From the NCBI GenBank assembly GCA_964016885.1, contig OZ024757.1:27516454-27580453 (forward strand): DNA of 64,000 nucleotides. The letters run 5' to 3'. Both the position numbers and the translations under genes were made by a program. Below the pieces are notes generated by a model that worked only from the letters and a program-made list of their open reading frames with translations, had not been told where the DNA came from and ran no database searches. Shown here in pieces: positions 19,650 through 64,000 of the stretch (positions within the stretch are counted from its first letter, which is position 1; every line of letters starts with the position of its first letter). This stretch comes from Eledone cirrhosa (taxonomy: Eukaryota; Mollusca; Cephalopoda; Octopoda; Eledonidae).

Positions 19650-20890
19650 TGTGTATATATATATATCCTTACTTGCAAGTCTATTTATTAACTCATTGAG
19701 TGAATGAGTAAGTGGACGGGGCTCGCTGAAATAACTTCAGTGACCTTCGTAAATTGTGTATGTGTGTATATATATATATATAGTCATACACACATAAGTG
19801 TTTGTGTATGTATATGTGTGAGCGTATATGTATGTGTGTGTATGTATTATGTATACGTATGTCTATCGGCGTCACCGTAAACCCAGTTGACTTGTTTCGT
19901 CTTTCTTATCGTGAAACGACAAAATAAGTTGACGCCAGTCAAACCACAACCGGTGTTGTTTATGTCCTGTAACTTAACTGTTTGACAGATATAGTCAATG
20001 AAAATAAGTACCAGACTGAATGAAATAATCAACTGAAAACCCTCGAAGGCAATGCCCCAGTATGGCCACAGTCCAATGAGTGAAATGAATAAAAAGTTAA
20101 AGATTAATGATAATAATAAATGCAACATAAAACATAACTGTTTGCGAATAATAAAAGACCACAACAATGATTTCTTACATAGGCATTAAAAAGTCAATGG
20201 GAGGGAGATGTTTCGTTTTAGGTATATAAAATAACAGAAAAGCAAATGAAAATTAATATACAATGAATATTTAAAAAAAACGACAATATATAACTGAAAA
20301 CAAACACTTGGCGATAAAGCGAAGTTTGGTGGGTGGTAATTGACTGAAAAGAGTAAGGTAAGGAAGTAGGTTAGCACCGGAAAAAAAAAAATTTCAATTT
20401 ATTGACTAAATAAACAAAACCAAAATTCAAAATAAGTATCTTTCATTTTGAATTGATCGTGTTATTTTATAGACCTAAAGCGAAACATCTTCCATTGGTA
20501 CATCAAGGACGTTCATGCCTGTGCAGAAGTGAAATAGTGCAGCCCCCAGCACCTAACCGTTTCCTCATAACAAAAAAAAAAAAATTATAATGCCTACTGT
20601 TTAAAATGAAATTTAGAGATACATTTTCGAATGCGAATAGTACAAATATGATGAAATTTACAAGAAAAGTTTTTTAAAAAGTGATCTCTTACGCAATTCA
20701 ATTGTAGAAATGACATTGCGTTCCTGTATAAAATCCATTACATTATCAAACAATTAATATGAAATTGGAAAGCAGGATGTAAACATTCCAATTCAGCTTT
20801 AGCCTACAAACAAATATAGATCAGAAGTATTCAGTAAATGAAAGCATTAAGAAACGAAGTATATAATAATGAGAATATTTAAAAAAATTA
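19650..20890. other. Unassigned, no gene seen
   Basis: 19,755-19,855 is a TG/TA-rich microsatellite. Several small open frames are AT-rich and show no domain. The 3' flank of the minus-strand Nse4 gene ends near its poly(A) signal at 20,901. Confidence 0.5.
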
Positions 20891-20900
20891 CTGAATTAAT

Positions 20901-20906
20901 TTTATT
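20901..20906 (-). terminator. Poly(A) signal of the Nse4 gene
   Basis: TTTATT on plus reads AATAAA on minus, about 150 nt after the Nse4 stop codon. It is the closest canonical signal. Confidence 0.6.
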
Positions 20907-21054
20907 TATAAAACATTTCAACATCACATTTAAACATATGTATCATTAAGAGAATTGAGGAAGCAAAATCGGGGTAGTGGTGGTAGGGCACTAAACTGTA
21001 GTTATGCCTGACAAGGTCTGTCAGTGACAGATGAAAAGTGTCTTTTTCTTAATG

Positions 21055-22068
21055 TTAACTTTGTGACTGCTTTTTTGTTCTGCCTGTCGCAAATGTTTTT
21101 GAGGTAGAAGCAGAACTGTGGGGAGTCCTTGATGGTATCATAGCTGTTCGGAGTTCAAATGTCTTACTAATTGCCCGCCATTCAGCGGGAGATATAGAAA
21201 TCACACACTGGCTGGTTTTCTTCACACTATCTTGGGTTTTGTTCTCCTCAAGACTGACCGGTTCGATGACCGGTAAATTGTCTTCGTCCAAATAAACTTT
21301 TGCAAGTCCATCACGCACCAGAAAAGAAACATGAAAGATGTTTTCCACCGTTTGACCGAACGAGTCCGGATTAACTACGAAACGGAAATAACAGATCGGG
21401 TCTTTACCCTCAGCATTGTGGTAATCCCGAAGACACTTCAACACCCGCTCCACTTCCTCTGTGGTCGCCTCATTTTTTTCTATATCTCCGAACTTCGATA
21501 TCTGTGTCGGAATGGTAGCTTTTTCTGAGGCATTTTCCTTGTCTCGAGGCCTCCGGTTGATGTGTTTGTGCATTTGCACCACCCCCGGATCAAACGAACC
21601 GTACAAGAGGTGCAGAGGAGTGAAACGGGCGAACAAGTTACTGCATTCCTGTCCCATGGCAATCCATCCGGACCGAGATACGACCTTACGTTCTCCGTCG
21701 ATGGACTCCAAATGTTCCAAACCGAGACTGTTTTTGAGTTTTTCGGCATATTCCAACGGTTGAAACCTGATGAATTCTGTGTTGAGTGCCTGTGCTTTCT
21801 GTTTGCCGAGACCAGAGATTATATTAAGAGCGTAGGAGTCTAAAGCAGCTTCTCGCGTTCGAATGTGAGACGATCCGAACACAGGTTTAGAATAGAACTC
21901 GGCTTTGCTGAGTTGAGCGTCGAGGGCATCAGAAGATGGGTTAATAAGATCTTCTTTGTTGGCGTTCAGATCTTCGATCAACGACCGATAATTTTGTCTT
22001 ATCTGACGCTTTTCCAAGTCGCTGGCATCCTCTCCCGAGAGATTTAAATTGCCAGCACCTGGCAACAT
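21055..22068 (-). CDS. NSMCE4A: Nse4, kleisin subunit of the SMC5/6 complex
   Basis: A 337-residue nuclear protein that bridges the SMC5 and SMC6 heads with Nse1/Nse3 in DNA repair and replication-fork stability. The N-terminal motif RQIRQNYRSLIEDL (about 22-36) and the TREAALDSYAL region (about 75-90) are the conserved segments that contact Nse3 and the SMC6 neck. The C-terminal winged-helix region (about 215-265) reads CYFRFVVNPDSFGQTVEN, then FHVSFLVRDGLAKVYLDED and LPVIEP, the family signature that binds the SMC5 head. Length fits human NSMCE4A (385) and EID3 (333). The ATG at 22,066-22,068 starts a complete frame with a TAA stop, entirely without introns. Vertebrate NSMCE4A has many exons, so this copy may be an old retrogene or intron loss. 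The intact frame suggests function. Confidence 0.94.
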   Translation of the reverse strand: MLPGAGNLNLSGEDASDLEKRQIRQNYRSLIEDLNANKEDLINPSSDALDAQLSKAEFYSKPVFGSSHIRTREAALDSYALNIISGLGKQKAQALNTEFIRFQPLEYAEKLKNSLGLEHLESIDGERKVVSRSGWIAMGQECSNLFARFTPLHLLYGSFDPGVVQMHKHINRRPRDKENASEKATIPTQISKFGDIEKNEATTEEVERVLKCLRDYHNAEGKDPICYFRFVVNPDSFGQTVENIFHVSFLVRDGLAKVYLDEDNLPVIEPVSLEENKTQDSVKKTSQCVISISPAEWRAISKTFELRTAMIPSRTPHSSASTSKTFATGRTKKQSQS

Positions 22069-22640
22069 ATTTCAAACTGATGGCGGTGCATTCAACACGG
22101 AAGGAGAATGTTCAAAGGGAGGTAATTCTCGTGTTTATTTTTCCACTTCTTTCCCGCCTTATATTTTGACTGATTGACGCGATGTAGTAGAATTTGTAGA
22201 CAGAAAGTCTTATTAGAAGTGGTGTCATCTATTCAAGTAACTCTACTATATCTACTCTAATATTTATTTTAACCTCCCCAGAATGATTTAAAAGAAGAAA
22301 AATGACAGCAAGTTTTATTAAAACGTAGAACCAAAAGATACGAAACTAAATAGAACCATGCTTCTGTTCAACCGTAACATTTGTGAAATATGCATGATAC
22401 CAGTAACACACAGAGATCGATTTGCCCTTTAACCCATGAAAATTGTTGCCCTTGGGCCTGAATTAGAAACCATTGTTATTTTTTTAATAGTCAATCAATG
22501 ACAATTTAATGATATATGCTAAGGTAAAACGTACGTATATATGTATGTATGCAGGCAGGTAGGCGTGTTTATGGAATGTATGTATGTATGTATGTATGCA
22601 TGCATGCTTATGGAAAATAATCAAATCCACACGCCACCAC
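22069..22640. other. Nse4 5' flank, unassigned
   Basis: The Nse4 promoter should lie here, but no TATA box or other site can be named with confidence. 22,440-22,475 holds a short SINE A tail remnant and 22,540-22,605 a (GTAT)n microsatellite. Confidence 0.5.
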
Positions 22641-23520
22641 CATAAATTAAACTTAAGGGTCAGTCGCCCTCGTGGTGCCTGCCGACAGGATGGATACGAC
22701 ACACTGGAACTCATTCAATTTCACGGGGCTCCCACCTGCAGCAGCTGACTCTGCTCTGATAGCAGTGAGCAGGGATGTGGTCTAGGGCTCAAGAATGCTA
22801 GAAGTCTTCAATGCGACAGGCTCGACCACAACCCTATCATAGAGCATTAACAGTTTGCCCTTTACGGTTTGGCAGGCACTGAAGCCTGGGATGGTCACCA
22901 AATGTACTGGGTTGCTGCTAGTGCAGATGTCATAACATGTAGCATCCCAGATGAAAGGCCTACCCCTGTGAAATGGAAAGACTGTCATGCCGTCTGGCCT
23001 TTTGTTATCTAGCCTTGTTAGCTCAAGCTGGGAAGGGAAGCTGGCACTGTCCAGGCCATACTTTATGATCTTATTGAGAGCAGCATGGTGAGGGAGGTGG
23101 CCAGTACCATAATGACATGAGAGTGGGTGGAGAGCAAAAGAATTCACAGTGGGACCACAGCAGCATTTGTGAGGCTCACAGATCCGGAGGCCAAGCCTCA
23201 GGGAAGCACCAAGGCTCAAGCAGTTGCTGTCCAACTGAGTACCAGTCAAAGTGATGGTACTGCAGTGAGCCAAGCACCACTATTGGGTAGGGAGCCCAAG
23301 TGAAAAAACATGCCTAATGGTGCTGGTCATGTTGCACTAGATGGCATCCTATTTGTTTTGTGGTGACTTGATATTTATTAAGGGGGGGATGAGGATGGAT
23401 GTCCACAGAGCAGAATTCAAGCTGGTTCCATGTCGTGTAGGCCGCCTCACATTCCCCGATCACAGTAGGTTCAATTATATCGTGGAGAACCCTGTTGAGG
23501 GCACAAGAAGTCACTAATGA
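22640..23520 (-). pseudogene. C-terminal fragment of a retroelement protein (PD...WDATC motif)
   Basis: The minus-strand frame 23,273 to 22,782 reads PHKCCCGPTVNSFALHPLSC, then HHAALNKIIKYGLDSASFPS, KRPDGMTVFPFHRGRPFIWD and ATCYD. I recognise this as a domain found at the C-terminus of many invertebrate LINE-like ORFs, with Cys/His residues followed by RPDG and WDAT. The RPD...WDAT spacing recalls PD-(D/E)xK nucleases, but that is a guess. The adjoining frame at 23,314-23,514 is probably the broken upstream part. There is no start codon context or splice signal supporting a host gene. Confidence 0.6.
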
Positions 23521-23585
23521 AAGAAAAGCTGGCTGGGCAGTGAGACTGGAAACCGGAAACCAAGGTCACCATAGCTGTATTTAAA

Positions 23586-23740
23586 TATAATTGTTTCAAC
23601 TTTAGGCACAAGGCCAGCAATTTGAAGAGGAAGGGAAAATCGATTAAATCAATCCCAGTACATTACTGGTGCTTTATTTATCAACCCCATAAGGATAAAA
23701 GGCAAAACTAACCTTGACAGGATTTAAACTCAGAACATCA
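23586..23740 (-). mobile_element. SINE A copy, minus, long-tail subtype, head missing
   Basis: TTGTTTCAACTTTAGGCACA, GAAAATCGATTAAATCAATC, TTGACAGGATTTAAACTCAG. Confidence 0.8.
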
Positions 23741-23759
23741 AGATGAGTTTATATATAAT

Positions 23760-23945
23760 TGTTTCTACTTTTGGCACAAGGCCAGCAATTACCCAGTGCA
23801 TTACTGGTACTTTATTTTATCGACCGCGTAAGGATGAAAGGCAAAGTCAACCTCGGTGGGATTTGAACTCAGATCGTAAAGGGACATAACTATGCTGGAA
23901 AGCATGGCGTCCGACCCTCTACCGATACTGCCAATCCACCGCTTT
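23760..23945 (-). mobile_element. SINE A copy, minus, full length with target-site duplication
   Basis: The complete element (TTGTTTCTACTTTTGGCACA to CTGCCAATCCACCGC) is flanked by GATGAGTTTATATATAAT (23,742-23,759) and GATGAATTTATATATAAT (23,946-23,963), 17 of 18 identical. This is the clearest insertion footprint in the window and marks a fairly recent copy. Confidence 0.9.
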
Positions 23946-24387
23946 GATGAATTTATATATAATGATGGATCATCTGTCGATTTCAACTGTGTGCATTCAG
24001 CTATTCAATCAACTGAACTACCTATTTGTTAAATTAACATGTAAGCGACTGAGTATTCCATGGACTAGTGTAACTTAAACGTCATTCTCAAACTGAGTCA
24101 ACACGATATTGTGTGTGGCAAGGCTAACGCTTTGAATTACAGTTACAATTCACCTGGCTTCTAAACAGTTTCTGTGTATCTGATTTTTCACAGATACCTT
24201 TGGCTGACCTCAGGTTATACTCTTTTACCTGTTCCAGCCACCCAGCTGAGGCCATGCTTTTGATTATTGATAGGCATTGAGCACTTGAGAGTAATACCTT
24301 TGATGGTAGATAGGCATTGAGCACTTGACAGTGAGTTCCCTGATGGTAGACAGGCATTCATTCTTAATATTTGGCAGAATCATTAGA

Positions 24388-24585
24388 GAGTTAAGACAAA
24401 ATGATTTGCTTTATTTGTTCTGGCTTTCTACATTCTGTTTTCAAATCCCACTGAAATCAACTTTGCCTTCCATTTTTTTCGAGGTTGATAAAATAAAGTA
24501 CCAATCACCTCCACCCTTCCCCACCAATAAAATCAAAGAAAAAATTATGGCTTTTGTGTCTATGTTAGAAACCATTATTGATTCT
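24388..24585 (+). mobile_element. Strongly diverged SINE A copy, plus
   Basis: TTTCAAATCCCACTGAAATC (B box region), CAACTTTGCCTTCCATTTTT, GGTTGATAAAATAAAGTACC, and a tail AGAAACCATTATTG. Confidence 0.65.
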
Positions 24586-24749
24586 TCCAGGGCTATTGCT
24601 CAGTGAATTTTGAGGGAGGAAATGGGATGTTGTCTTATTATTGTTGTTGCTACAGCTCAACTGTGTAGGTTTAGCCAGCCTCATATAAGGTTGTTTTTTA
24701 TAGGAACTTTCTTAGGTGTTTTAATGATAATGGCCCCAGCCTTAGCATA

Positions 24750-26115
24750 ACAAGGATGCATACTTTCACAAAACCTCAGCTTCCTATCAAGGAAATTTCT
24801 GCAGTTGTCGCACACAGCCTCACCACATCAATAATTGATTTTGTTATTGTCTCTGATCTCTTTGATTCTGTGCTGGATGTTTGTGTTAAGAGAGGGGCTG
24901 AACTGTCAACTGATTACCATCTAGTTATCTGCAACTTGAGACTACCTAAAGCCAAAGAAGCCCACAAAACTGGCAAGTCTAGAACAACCTACAGGATAAA
25001 AGTGGGAAACATTGGTGGATAAGGAAGTCAAAACCAGGTATACAGATAGTATTGCATCCAAATTCAGAGAACTTCCAGAGAAAACTGAGGATGTTGAGAC
25101 AGAGTAGAGATTGTTCAGCACAACAGTTTCTGCTTCAAATGTCAAATGCTGCAGGCAAAAGAGACTTGGTGTGGCACTGGATGGCAGAAGGACGCCTTGG
25201 TTCAATCAAGTAATCAAAGATTCCAACTGAGCAAAGAAGGAGGCTTACAAAGCTTGACTTGGAAATAAGTCCTCCTCCTTACACTTGAAGTAAAAGCAGG
25301 CAGGAAAAATCGCAGCAGAGACAGTAAAAGCACCAAAAGTTAAAACATGGGAGGACTTTAGGGTTAAGCAGGAATCCGACTTCAGATCTGCAAATAAAGT
25401 GTTCTGACAGACCATCCGCCGACTTTGTAATATGAAGTCCTCCTCCACACCTGCTATCAAGAACACACCTGGTGTTCTCCTCTCTTTAAGGAGGTGCATC
25501 CTCGTGAAGTGGAGAGAATACTTTGCTGATCTCCTAAACCCGATCACAACAGCATCTTCAGATGTACATGGGTGCATCTGAGAGCAGTGACTAATCTCTT
25601 CGAGGCAGAAGTCACAAGACCAGTTAAAGAGCTCTAATGAATCAAAATCAAAGGGGAAGATGAAATCCAGTCCGAGATATTAAAAGCTTTAAATAGAGAA
25701 GGTATTCTCTGGCTGACTGATGTGTACCCAGTAGCCTGGATATCTTGAAAGTCACTTAAGCAAAGGCTATCGGGAATGATAATCCCTTCTTCTTTACCCA
25801 CTTATTCCTGAGAGGGTCATGGGGGCAGAGTCCTCAAATACGCCCTCCAGCGGGTCCTGTCAGAAGCAACCGTCTCCAACTGATACGGCTGGACCCCCAA
25901 GTGTGACCAGCCAAACTCATGGATGTTATCCAACCATCTTGCTAGGGGTATACCCCTGGGTCTCCTACGTCTTGGTTTCGCCTGTAAAATCTGTCCAGTG
26001 ATTTTCAAAAAAGTAGACAAGAAAGATTGTTCCAATTACAGAGGGATCTCCTTGTTAAGCCTCACAGGTAAAATCTATGCTAAATGTCTGGCAAAGAGAT
26101 GCAGGGAGATTCTGC
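24750..26115 (+). pseudogene. Decayed LINE (endonuclease end through start of RT)
   Basis: Frame 24,756-25,022 reads IIDFVIVSDLFDSVLDVCVK, then RGAELSTDYHLVICNLRL, the end of an exonuclease-endonuclease-phosphatase domain. Later fragments (KALNREGILWLTDVYPVAW near 25,690-25,740, and KKDCSNYRGISLLSLTGKIY near 26,010-26,070) are the RT N-terminal region. Many stops and shifts separate them, and another LINE piece is inserted at 25,785-25,998. Clade uncertain (a CR1/I-like group is likely). Confidence 0.75.
25785..25998 (-). pseudogene. Inserted LINE C-terminal fragment, minus
   Basis: Minus-strand translation: RWLDNIHEFGWSHLGVQP, then LETVASDRTRWRAYLRTLPP, the C-terminal tail of a non-LTR RT. 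It interrupts the plus-strand LINE between a text reading IIP and VIFKK, which are contiguous in such elements, so it arrived later. Related fragments: 16,568, 33,640 and 39,282. Confidence 0.7.
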
Positions 26116-26930
26116 TTTTACTGGTACTCTTAGTATCTTCCTCCTTGACCCATCCTATATCCCTACCACCTTCAGTTTCAGGAACCATTCGGATGCACTA
26201 CACACACCCATCAACTTATCTCAGTATACCCTATCTCTTGAGTTTATATATATATACTTCTAGTAAATAAAATTTAGTTTAGTGTTTCTGAGGAGGATGG
26301 CTGATTGAACAGGAACTTCAAGACTGGTAATGGGTCGTAACCTAACCACTAATATGCTGGTCGATACATCAATCTCCACCGTTCAATCGACCCTCAGTAA
26401 CGATCGTAAAACAATGAACTAACTCTCTACCTACACCTGACTTCCGTTTTTATTGTTCAAACACACATATGTAAATGATTCTGTAACCCCGGATTAATTT
26501 TCTTCAAGGATAACTTAGGCTGCGACCACCTACCATAAGAACTACTAGTCACACTGCCGATTCTAGCCACAACTATCCTTCCTAGGGTACATTGAGTTCT
26601 AACAACGTTATCAGCCCCACCATAACCAGATGGACTCCAATATCACACACACACAAATATATATATACACAGAGAGAGAGGGAGAAAAAGAGAGTTTGCT
26701 GTGCTGAGACTGGGGAGACCACTAATCATGGGAGTACTCAATGCATGGGAGATGCAGAGAGGGTATATATCTATCTATCTCTCTATATATATTCTATAAG
26801 TACATATATACAAACATATATGTATACATACGCACACACACACACGCATATATATATATATATATATATATAATAAATTTCATAATTTTATATATATATA
26901 TACACACACACATACATGTTTGTATGTTTA
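26116..26930. other. Unassigned with microsatellites
   Basis: 26,770-26,925 is TA/CA-rich. No gene or recognised repeat. Confidence 0.5.
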
Positions 26931-26966
26931 AAAATATGCCATGCCAAGGCAGACAACTTGTGACGT

Positions 26967-27164
26967 ACGTGAGAGAAAAGATATGGCGAAACCTCGCCAG
27001 GCAACTTCTACTATGTCAGTACCAAAAATTCCTCCACTGTAGACACGACTAAGGGCTTGAAAGGATTTGTTAACACCATTACCAATCAACGAACCAGACA
27101 TCAACTGATTCGTTAGGATATTTCCTTGGCTGTCTTTCTTACTGAACAATTCCAGTGCTTTTCT
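26967..27164 (-). CDS. Unidentified exon-like ORF
   Basis: On the minus strand a frame reads KALELFSKKDSQGNILTNQ, then LMSGSLIGNGVNKSFQALSR, VYSGGIFGTDIVEVAWRG and FAISFLS. Composition is that of a normal soluble or membrane-edge protein, not repeat text. It is bounded upstream by a plausible 3' splice site (TTTTCATGCCGTTCCAG just before the AAA codon, about 27,165) and downstream by CACGTACGT, where GTACGT is a fair donor (about 26,970). No ATG starts it, so it would be an internal exon. I do not recognise the protein and cannot find companion exons in the window. It could also be a fragment of an unknown mobile element. Confidence 0.35.
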
Positions 27165-27199
27165 GGAACGGCATGAAAATTATTTCCCGTTCTTGAAGC

Positions 27200-27564
27200 T
27201 CGCTTATTGTTGGTTTATATCTCGCTGCGTCAGAGTTCGCTTTTCATGCCGCTACTTTCTTCCGACGGAATTAGCTGATAAAACTGTTGATCGTGTATTA
27301 TTTTATTTACTATTCATATATCTTTTACACACATTTATATACAAACATACTGACCCCCTCTTTCTCTCTCTCCGATTTTCTAAAGTCGTTTTTAATTCGA
27401 TTTTCTATATACTAGTTATTTTTGAAATGTTTACATATATGCATCGTATACTCATGTATGTATCTCTGTTAGACGAGATAGACAGATATACAGAAAGGCG
27501 AGCGAAAGACAAGAACTATATACGTATAATTATATAGATAGATAACCTGTGACGAGAGAAAGGC

Positions 27565-27600
<36 letters not shown>

Positions 27601-28709
27601 AAGGTAATTATATGGACAAATAGATTGGGAGTCAAACAAATATGTTAGTTGTTCGTAGCCAAACAGCAAGCAATAATTATTGCTGGTATTATTATACAGC
27701 AAGTACATACCAGAGAATAGCTTCTCATATGAAAATTATGTGAAGCTCGACAACATTCTTCCTGTTTGACATACATACATACATACTTACATTCATACAC
27801 ACACACACACTTTAAAGGGATATTTGTATATCGAAAATATGTCTGTTTAGCTATATTGTCTATATAGGTCCTGTTTTGCGTATATAATAGTTTTATTTCG
27901 TAGCTTATTCGAACAAATGATCGCACCCTTATCATCAAGTTTATATTGAAAATTGAAAGCACATTGAACTACAATTAATAACGCACCGCACAAATTGTCG
28001 ATCGTATAGAATATATATATATATATGTGTGTGTGTTTATCACTTAGATTGCCATGATTAGCTTCTTTACTCTAACTTTGATTCATAAATGAACAATAGT
28101 CTTTCTTAGAATGGCAGATAAAGGGTGTGAGACGGTTAACTGGACGTTATACATAAGAGTGGGAGGAGAAAGTTCGGGAGAGCGGACGAGAAATGTGGTT
28201 GGTGCTAAAACTATGAATGAGCGAGTGACTGGACCGAGAAGTTTGTTGTTGTTTGATTGAGACAGACCTACTGACTGACATTAAAAAGTTGTTGAGAAAG
28301 GGTATCAGCACCCGATCAGGAGAAAAAAAAGTATATATTAATATATAAGAGATACGAGGAATACAACGAGTAGTGAGGTACTCGTTGTCATTGAAGCCGT
28401 CCACAACCTTACACACCCACTTGTTGGTAGTGCTGTTCACATACTTCTAGTTGTTGGTCTAAAAATATGAATGGGACTCGAAGCTGCGGAGAAGACATTT
28501 TCGTATGAGTATGTAATATTGTAGATATATAGATGGGAAGGTAGGTAGGTAGGTTGGTATGTAGACAGACAGATAAGTAGTTTGTTTAGTTAGCTAAGGT
28601 TATTCACAGTTTGTAGTAATGGTGGTACTGTCTAGGCGTACAATCAACAAACGTTACCCATCCATCAGCTTCACTTAACAAACATATACACACACACAAA
28701 CACCGTATA

Positions 28710-28773
<64 letters not shown>

Positions 28774-28979
28774 CCCTCTTCATGTTTGTCTTCACACCAG
28801 ATTGGCAATCGAAACATCACATACATTATGATCAAGGAAGACCCAGGCCTATCCGAGACCTTGAGACATATTTGAATGGTAGATAGGTAACAATGTACCC
28901 ACGGCCTTATCAGGAAGTGAGGTCAGCCTCTGTGTCATCACCGACCATTCAAAATCTTTAAATACATCCTTGTCAATCG

Positions 28980-29017
<38 letters not shown>

Positions 29018-29118
29018 TACATATACTCTCCTTTCCACAACACACAGCAATTTAAAAAAAAAACAAAACTTGTTTCACACGGAGCCAGCAGCACTTGCTG
29101 GCAGCCCACCATCTTAAC
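27200..29118. other. Upstream region of CNK, microsatellites, no gene seen
   Basis: (TA)n at 27,572-27,597 and 28,730-28,772 (with (CA)n), (GTAG)n near 28,535-28,560, and (CT)n(CA)n at 28,978-29,016, about 100 bp before the CNK start codon. The CNK 5' UTR and promoter should be here, but no motif can be assigned. Confidence 0.5.
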
Positions 29119-63519
<34,401 letters not shown>

Positions 63520-63639
63520 GTGAGCTTCTTGTTTCTTGATTTTATTTTTATTTCTTGTCTGTACACTTGTTGGTAAGCTAGTTGTAAAGGAAGGGGTTCT
63601 AGAATCACCTTTTATAGAATATGATGCCGTCTCTCTCTG

Positions 63640-63960
63640 GTTTTGTATTGAGGTGGTGCTAGTGCCATGATAAAATTCACCTCGTCTGCTCTGTAAAGTG
63701 GTAGTGCTGGTGCCACAATGAAAATCATCCAGTCCATCCTGTAAATTGATAATGCTGGGGCCATGATAAAATACACCTAGTCCACCCTGTAAAGGGTTAG
63801 TGCTGGTGTCACACCAAAAAACATTCAGATCACCCTGTAAGCTGGTAGTGCCAGTATCACAATACGATGCTCCCAGTTCACATTGTAAAGTGGTTGTTGA
63901 TAGGATGGGTATCAAGCCATAGAAACCAAGCCAAAACCAGAGTGTATATAAGTGAGACAT
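63640..63960. repeat. VNTR, about 56-bp unit, five to six copies
   Basis: CACCCTGTAAAGGGTTAGTG, CTGGTGTCACACCAAAAAAC-type units repeat through the tract, the last joining GTTGTTGATAGGATGGGTAT and CAAGCCATAGAAACC. It is the same unit family as 19,240-19,400. The open minus frame across it reflects the repeat period. Confidence 0.75.
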
Positions 63961-64000
63961 GCCCCTCCACCAGCTCCTGGTACTGGTTTGAATCAGGCTA

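Noticed and set aside
21331..22047. Plus-strand frames across Nse4
   Set aside because: Shadows of the minus-strand Nse4 gene.
28147..28440. 97-codon minus-strand frame
   Set aside because: No domain, no splice context and ordinary non-coding composition; not distinguishable from chance.

Overview
The window looks like a piece of a large, repeat-dense, AT-rich animal nuclear genome. The most likely source is a coleoid cephalopod, probably an octopus. This rests on three things seen here: small exons separated by multi-kilobase introns, metazoan proteins (a CNK scaffold, an Nse4 kleisin and a class A GPCR), and dozens of tRNA-derived SINE copies whose sequence I recognise from memory as typical of octopus DNA. 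No database search was possible, so the taxon is an inference. There are no bacterial features, CRISPR arrays or functional tRNA/rRNA genes that I can support.

Layout. 1-12.1 kb is a repeat field: (TA)n tracts, foldback elements, a MITE, a decayed Penelope-like retroelement (5.4-7.8 kb, minus), a 1.2-kb 27-bp minisatellite (8.66-9.89 kb) and a nest of SINEs (11.1-11.9 kb). 12.27-13.53 kb (+) is an orphan rhodopsin-family GPCR in one exon. 13.5-21 kb is repeats and unassigned sequence. 21.06-22.07 kb (-) is an intronless gene for Nse4, the kleisin of the SMC5/6 complex. 22.6-26.1 kb holds decayed LINE pieces and SINEs, and an unidentified exon-like ORF lies at about 26.97-27.16 kb (-).

From 29,119 to the right edge the window is one gene: connector enhancer of KSR (CNK/CNKSR), plus strand. 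I could place eight exons (29.1, 47.4, 51.9, 54.7, 57.4, 59.7, 61.0 and 63.3 kb). Their reading frame joins correctly through every junction and encodes the SAM, CRIC and PDZ domains, about 368 residues. The rest of the gene lies beyond the window. Intron 1 is 18.2 kb and carries two minus-strand RTE-type LINEs arranged head to tail. Intron 2 carries a third, nearly single-frame RTE copy on the plus strand. Intron 3 carries the C-terminal end of a CR1-like LINE.

Repeat families that explain most non-genic DNA: SINE A (tRNA head, tail reading GCTGGCCTTGTGCC), SINE B (similar head, different tail), SINE C (tRNA head plus a TTGAGCAA-ACACTT block), a TTAA-flanked piggyBac-like MITE with 18-bp terminal inverted repeats (11 copies, all in the same orientation), short CAGGGTGTCC-ended palindromic MITEs, and a VNTR-bearing repeat ending in (ATG)n that resembles RTE 3' tails. 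Several foldback repeats contain CTGATGA...GAAA arrangements that resemble the hammerhead ribozymes known from Penelope-like elements. The three host genes have no obvious functional link to each other.
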